DNA of 34,369 nucleotides from Desulfobacteraceae bacterium (lineage in GTDB: Bacteria; Desulfobacterota; Desulfobacteria; Desulfobacterales; UBA2174), in contig DQXI01000239.1 in NCBI GenBank assembly GCA_011042305.1, positions 1-34,369 on the forward strand. Direction: 5' to 3'. Below, piece by piece: positions 29,893 to 34,369 of the stretch; the first letter of the stretch is position 1, and the number at the start of each line of letters is the position of its first letter. Both the position numbers and the translations under genes were made by a program. Below the pieces are notes generated by a model. It saw nothing but the letters and a program-made list of their open reading frames with translations, had not been told where the DNA came from and did no database searches.

Positions 29893-30477
29893 ATGGCCAG
29901 CCCCCACCCCAAAAAGTACGAGTTGGTTCGCGCCGCCATCCGGCTTTTCGCCGAAAACGGCTTTGACGGAACCACGACACTGCGTATTGCCAAGGCCGCC
30001 GGCGTTACCGAACCGCTGATCTATTACCACTTCGCCAACAAGGAGGGCCTGTTCACCTACATCCTGGAAAAGGCCTTCAACGAATACTTCAACCGCATGG
30101 AAGAGCTCCCGGATCAGTCCAAGACCGCGTTCAGCCGTATCGAAGCGCTGATTTCCCTGCACATGGAGATCGCGATGGACAAGCCGGAAGAAACCTACCT
30201 GATTGCCAGCACCTGCCCAGCCAAGCTCAAGGACGGCGCCCACGCCTGCTCCCGGCTGATGGCCGAGCAGCGCAAGCGCCTGAATCGATACCTGTCCGAC
30301 TGCCTTAAGCAAGGGGTGGAGAGCGGAGAGTTCGTCAAGATCAACGTGCCCCAGACGGTCAACGTGTTGATGGTGCTGATCCTGGGCATCATGCGGCAGC
30401 ACGCTCTGGGGCTCAACACCCGGCGCGGGATGCGCAAGGCGGCGGTGGATTTCTGCCGCCGAAGCCTGGTGGCCTAA
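29893..30477 (+). CDS. TetR/AcrR-family transcriptional regulator
   Basis: KKYELVRAAIRLFAENGFDGTTTLRIAKAAGVTEPLIYYHFANKEGLFTYIL, canonical TetR HTH. Confidence 0.95.
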   Translation: MASPHPKKYELVRAAIRLFAENGFDGTTTLRIAKAAGVTEPLIYYHFANKEGLFTYILEKAFNEYFNRMEELPDQSKTAFSRIEALISLHMEIAMDKPEETYLIASTCPAKLKDGAHACSRLMAEQRKRLNRYLSDCLKQGVESGEFVKINVPQTVNVLMVLILGIMRQHALGLNTRRGMRKAAVDFCRRSLVA

Positions 30478-30524
30478 GCGCCCGGCCTTCCCCCGCGATC
30501 AAATCCGTTCCCGCCAGTAGGCAA

Positions 30525-30558
30525 AAGATGGCCAAGGGGCATGCCCCTTGGCCATCTT
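30525..30558 (+). terminator. Perfect 34-bp palindromic terminator downstream of tetR
   Basis: aagatggccaaggggca|tgccccttggccatctt followed by cttatctttctt. Confidence 0.85.
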
Positions 30559-30568
30559 CTTATCTTTC

Positions 30569-30596
30569 TTGACTCTTGCGTCCAGCGGTATATGAT
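30569..30596 (+). promoter_or_regulatory. sigma70-type promoter for the cytidylate-kinase-like gene
   Basis: TTGACT (30569-30574) - 16 nt - TATGAT (30591-30596), ~50 nt upstream of the start at 30650 and immediately after the terminator. Confidence 0.7.
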
Positions 30597-30649
30597 ACCC
30601 GATCGATATTCGCGATCAATCTCATTTTTATTATGGAAAGGAACCAAAA

Positions 30650-31489
30650 GTGGCGATTATCACCATCTCGCGGGGGTCTTACAGCCGAGGGAAGGAAGTT
30701 GCCGAAAAACTGGCACGCAAACTCGGGTACACCTGCATTTCTAGGGATATCCTGCTTGAGGCTTCCGACGAGTTCAACATTCCGGAAATCAAGCTGATTC
30801 GTGCCCTGCACGACGCTCCTTCGGTGCTGGAACGCTTTCGGTATGGCAAGGAGCGCTACGTGAGCTACCTGCGGTCGGCGCTTTTGCAGCATGCCAAGCA
30901 GGACAATCTCGTCTACCACGGTCTGGCTGGTCATTATTTTCTTCGGGGGATTCCCCATGTTTTGAAGGTGCGCATTCTCGGCGACATCGAGGACCGTGCC
31001 GCCGAGGAAGCCAAGCGCGAGGGGATCTCATCCGAAAAGGCGCGGTACATTCTGCTCAAGGACGATGAAGAACGGCGTCGCTGGGGACTGCAAGTCTACG
31101 GTACCGACACCTGGGACAGCCGGCTCTACGACATGGTGTTGAACATCAAGGCCCTGACAGTCGATGATGCCGTCGAAATCATCTCCGGCGTTGTTGCCAA
31201 GCCCTGTTTCCGGACTACCCCGGAAGCCCAGAAGAGGCTCAACGACTTGGCCTTGGCCACCCGGGTTCAGGCAACCCTGGCCAAGATTGCCCCCAGGATA
31301 GTGGTTACCGCCGACGATACGGCGGTTTTTATTCGCAACGCCGAAGAGATTCCTACCCTGTCGGAGGAAACCATCGCCGAGATCAAAGCGACGGCGGCAG
31401 GCATCGACGGTGTCGAAACCGTTTTCATTGATGCGGCCGACGGCAGGCCTCAGAGCGACCACGTCAACCCCTTTCACAATATCGGTTGA
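30650..31489 (+). CDS. Cytidylate kinase-like family protein with C-terminal BON-like domain
   Basis: MAIITISRGSYSRGKEVAEKLARKLGYTCISRDIL... resembles the Cytidylate_kin2 N-terminus; C-terminus LATRVQATLAKIAPRIVVTADDTAVFIRNAEEIPTLSEETIAEIKATAAGIDGVETVFID is BON-like. Confidence 0.75.
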   Translation: MAIITISRGSYSRGKEVAEKLARKLGYTCISRDILLEASDEFNIPEIKLIRALHDAPSVLERFRYGKERYVSYLRSALLQHAKQDNLVYHGLAGHYFLRGIPHVLKVRILGDIEDRAAEEAKREGISSEKARYILLKDDEERRRWGLQVYGTDTWDSRLYDMVLNIKALTVDDAVEIISGVVAKPCFRTTPEAQKRLNDLALATRVQATLAKIAPRIVVTADDTAVFIRNAEEIPTLSEETIAEIKATAAGIDGVETVFIDAADGRPQSDHVNPFHNIG

Positions 31490-31519
31490 TCCTCTGGTGC
31501 GGGGACGCTGATGGGCGTA

Positions 31520-31549
31520 TTGACAGCGCGGTCTGTAACCAAATAGATG
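31520..31549 (+). promoter_or_regulatory. Candidate promoter for the sdh/frd operon
   Basis: Perfect TTGACA at 31520-31525; -10 TAGATG at 18-nt spacing is weak. Confidence 0.4.
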
Positions 31550-31596
31550 GTTCAGGGGTTTGGAGGGACAGTAATTCCAATCGGGAGGACATTGCG

Positions 31597-32238
31597 ATGA
31601 ACTGGTTGACGGCGACGTTTGGCACGGCAATCGGCAAGAAGTTGTTCATGTCGTTGACAGGCTTGATATTTTGTTTGTTTTTGGTAGGCCACTTGGCGGG
31701 CAACCTGCTGTTGCTTGCGGGGGCGGACACGTTCAACGCGTACGCGGCGCATTTGCAGGGTTTGGGGCCGCTGTTGCGGGTGATGGAGGCGGGTTTGGTG
31801 TTTTTTGCCCTGGTGCACGTGGCAACGGGGCTGTTGTTGTTTTACCAGAACCAGCGGGCGCGTCCGGTGCGCTACCGGGTCAATGCCAGCGGTGGAGGGC
31901 AGACGCTGGGCTCGGCGACGATGCCCTATACCGGGGTGTTGATTTTAGGCTTCTTGTTGTTCCACTTGGTGCAGTTCACCTTTACGGCCAAGGGTGAGGG
32001 GGGGGTGTACGCGCTGGTGGCAGCGGCGTTTTCGCAGCCGTTCTACGTGGGGCTTTACATATTGGCGATGGTGGTGGTGGCGGTGCATGTGAGCCACGGA
32101 TTTTGGAGCGCGTTTCAGACGCTGGGGTTGAACCACGGCAAGTACTTTGGTTTTCTGCGGGCGGCCAGCGTGGTGCTGGCGGTGGTGCTGGGGGCCGGGT
32201 TCGGTTTTTTGCCGGTGTTTGTGGGCTGGATGGTGTAG
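31597..32238 (+). CDS. sdhC: Succinate dehydrogenase/fumarate reductase cytochrome b subunit
   Basis: KKLFMSLTGLIFCLFLVGHLAGNLLLLAGADTFNAYA...VHVSHGFWSAFQTLGLNH; type-B single cytochrome b; start refined from the 31486 ORF, SD gggagga. Confidence 0.93.
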   Translation: MNWLTATFGTAIGKKLFMSLTGLIFCLFLVGHLAGNLLLLAGADTFNAYAAHLQGLGPLLRVMEAGLVFFALVHVATGLLLFYQNQRARPVRYRVNASGGGQTLGSATMPYTGVLILGFLLFHLVQFTFTAKGEGGVYALVAAAFSQPFYVGLYILAMVVVAVHVSHGFWSAFQTLGLNHGKYFGFLRAASVVLAVVLGAGFGFLPVFVGWMV

Positions 32239-32298
32239 GCCAGTTTTTTATAGGTCTTAAGGGATTTAGACGGCCTCTATTTTTTATGGGAGAATGAG

Positions 32299-34214
<1,916 letters not shown>

Positions 34215-34215
<1 letters not shown>

Positions 34216-34369
34216 TGGGAACGATTGATTTGACGCTCAAGATTTGGCGTCAGCGGGGCCCGCGGGACAAGGGAGGGTTTGAGACCTTTGCCGCGCGGGG
34301 GATTTCAACGGACATGAGCTTTCTTGAGATGCTCGATATGGTCAACGAGCAGTTGACCCTGGCCGGCCG
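34215..34369 (+). CDS. sdhB: Succinate dehydrogenase/fumarate reductase iron-sulfur subunit, N-terminus (runs off window)
   Basis: TAATG overlap with sdhA; MGTIDLTLKIWRQRGPRDKGGFETFAARGISTDMSFLEMLDMVNEQLTLAGR. Confidence 0.9.

Overview
The window is GC-rich chromosomal DNA. Protein motifs and gene order look like a Desulfobacterota-type (sulfate-reducer or syntroph) bacterium, but that taxonomic guess is inference. Positions 1-14.4 kb hold the end of tuf followed by a near-canonical S10-spc-alpha ribosomal protein superoperon (rpsJ to rplQ, with secY, infA, rpmJ and rpoA; adk and map are absent). It closes at a perfect 40-bp palindromic terminator shared with a convergent gene. From 14.4 to 23.3 kb there is a metabolic island: a glutaconyl-CoA decarboxylase alpha-subunit homologue (gcdA-like, minus strand), divergent from a two-subunit 2-hydroxyacyl-CoA dehydratase plus its ATPase activator (HgdB/HgdA/HgdC-like), then a ThiF/MoeB-like E1 with a MoaD/ThiS-like sulfur carrier, an AEC-family transporter and a GltS-type Na+/glutamate symporter. 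From 23.3 to 31.5 kb are a UDP-glucuronate 4-epimerase-like protein, UDP-glucose dehydrogenase, a TrkA-domain K+ channel, a ModF-like tandem ABC ATPase, an AI-2E family permease, a TetR regulator and an atypical cytidylate-kinase-like protein. The end of the window carries a succinate dehydrogenase/fumarate reductase operon (cytochrome b, flavoprotein, start of the Fe-S subunit) with visibly different codon preference. The most interesting hypothesis is that gcdA plus hgdBAC plus gltS form a Na+-coupled glutamate/glutaconyl-CoA module, with well-formed divergent promoters between gcdA and hgdB. I saw no CRISPR array, tRNA, rRNA or transposase.
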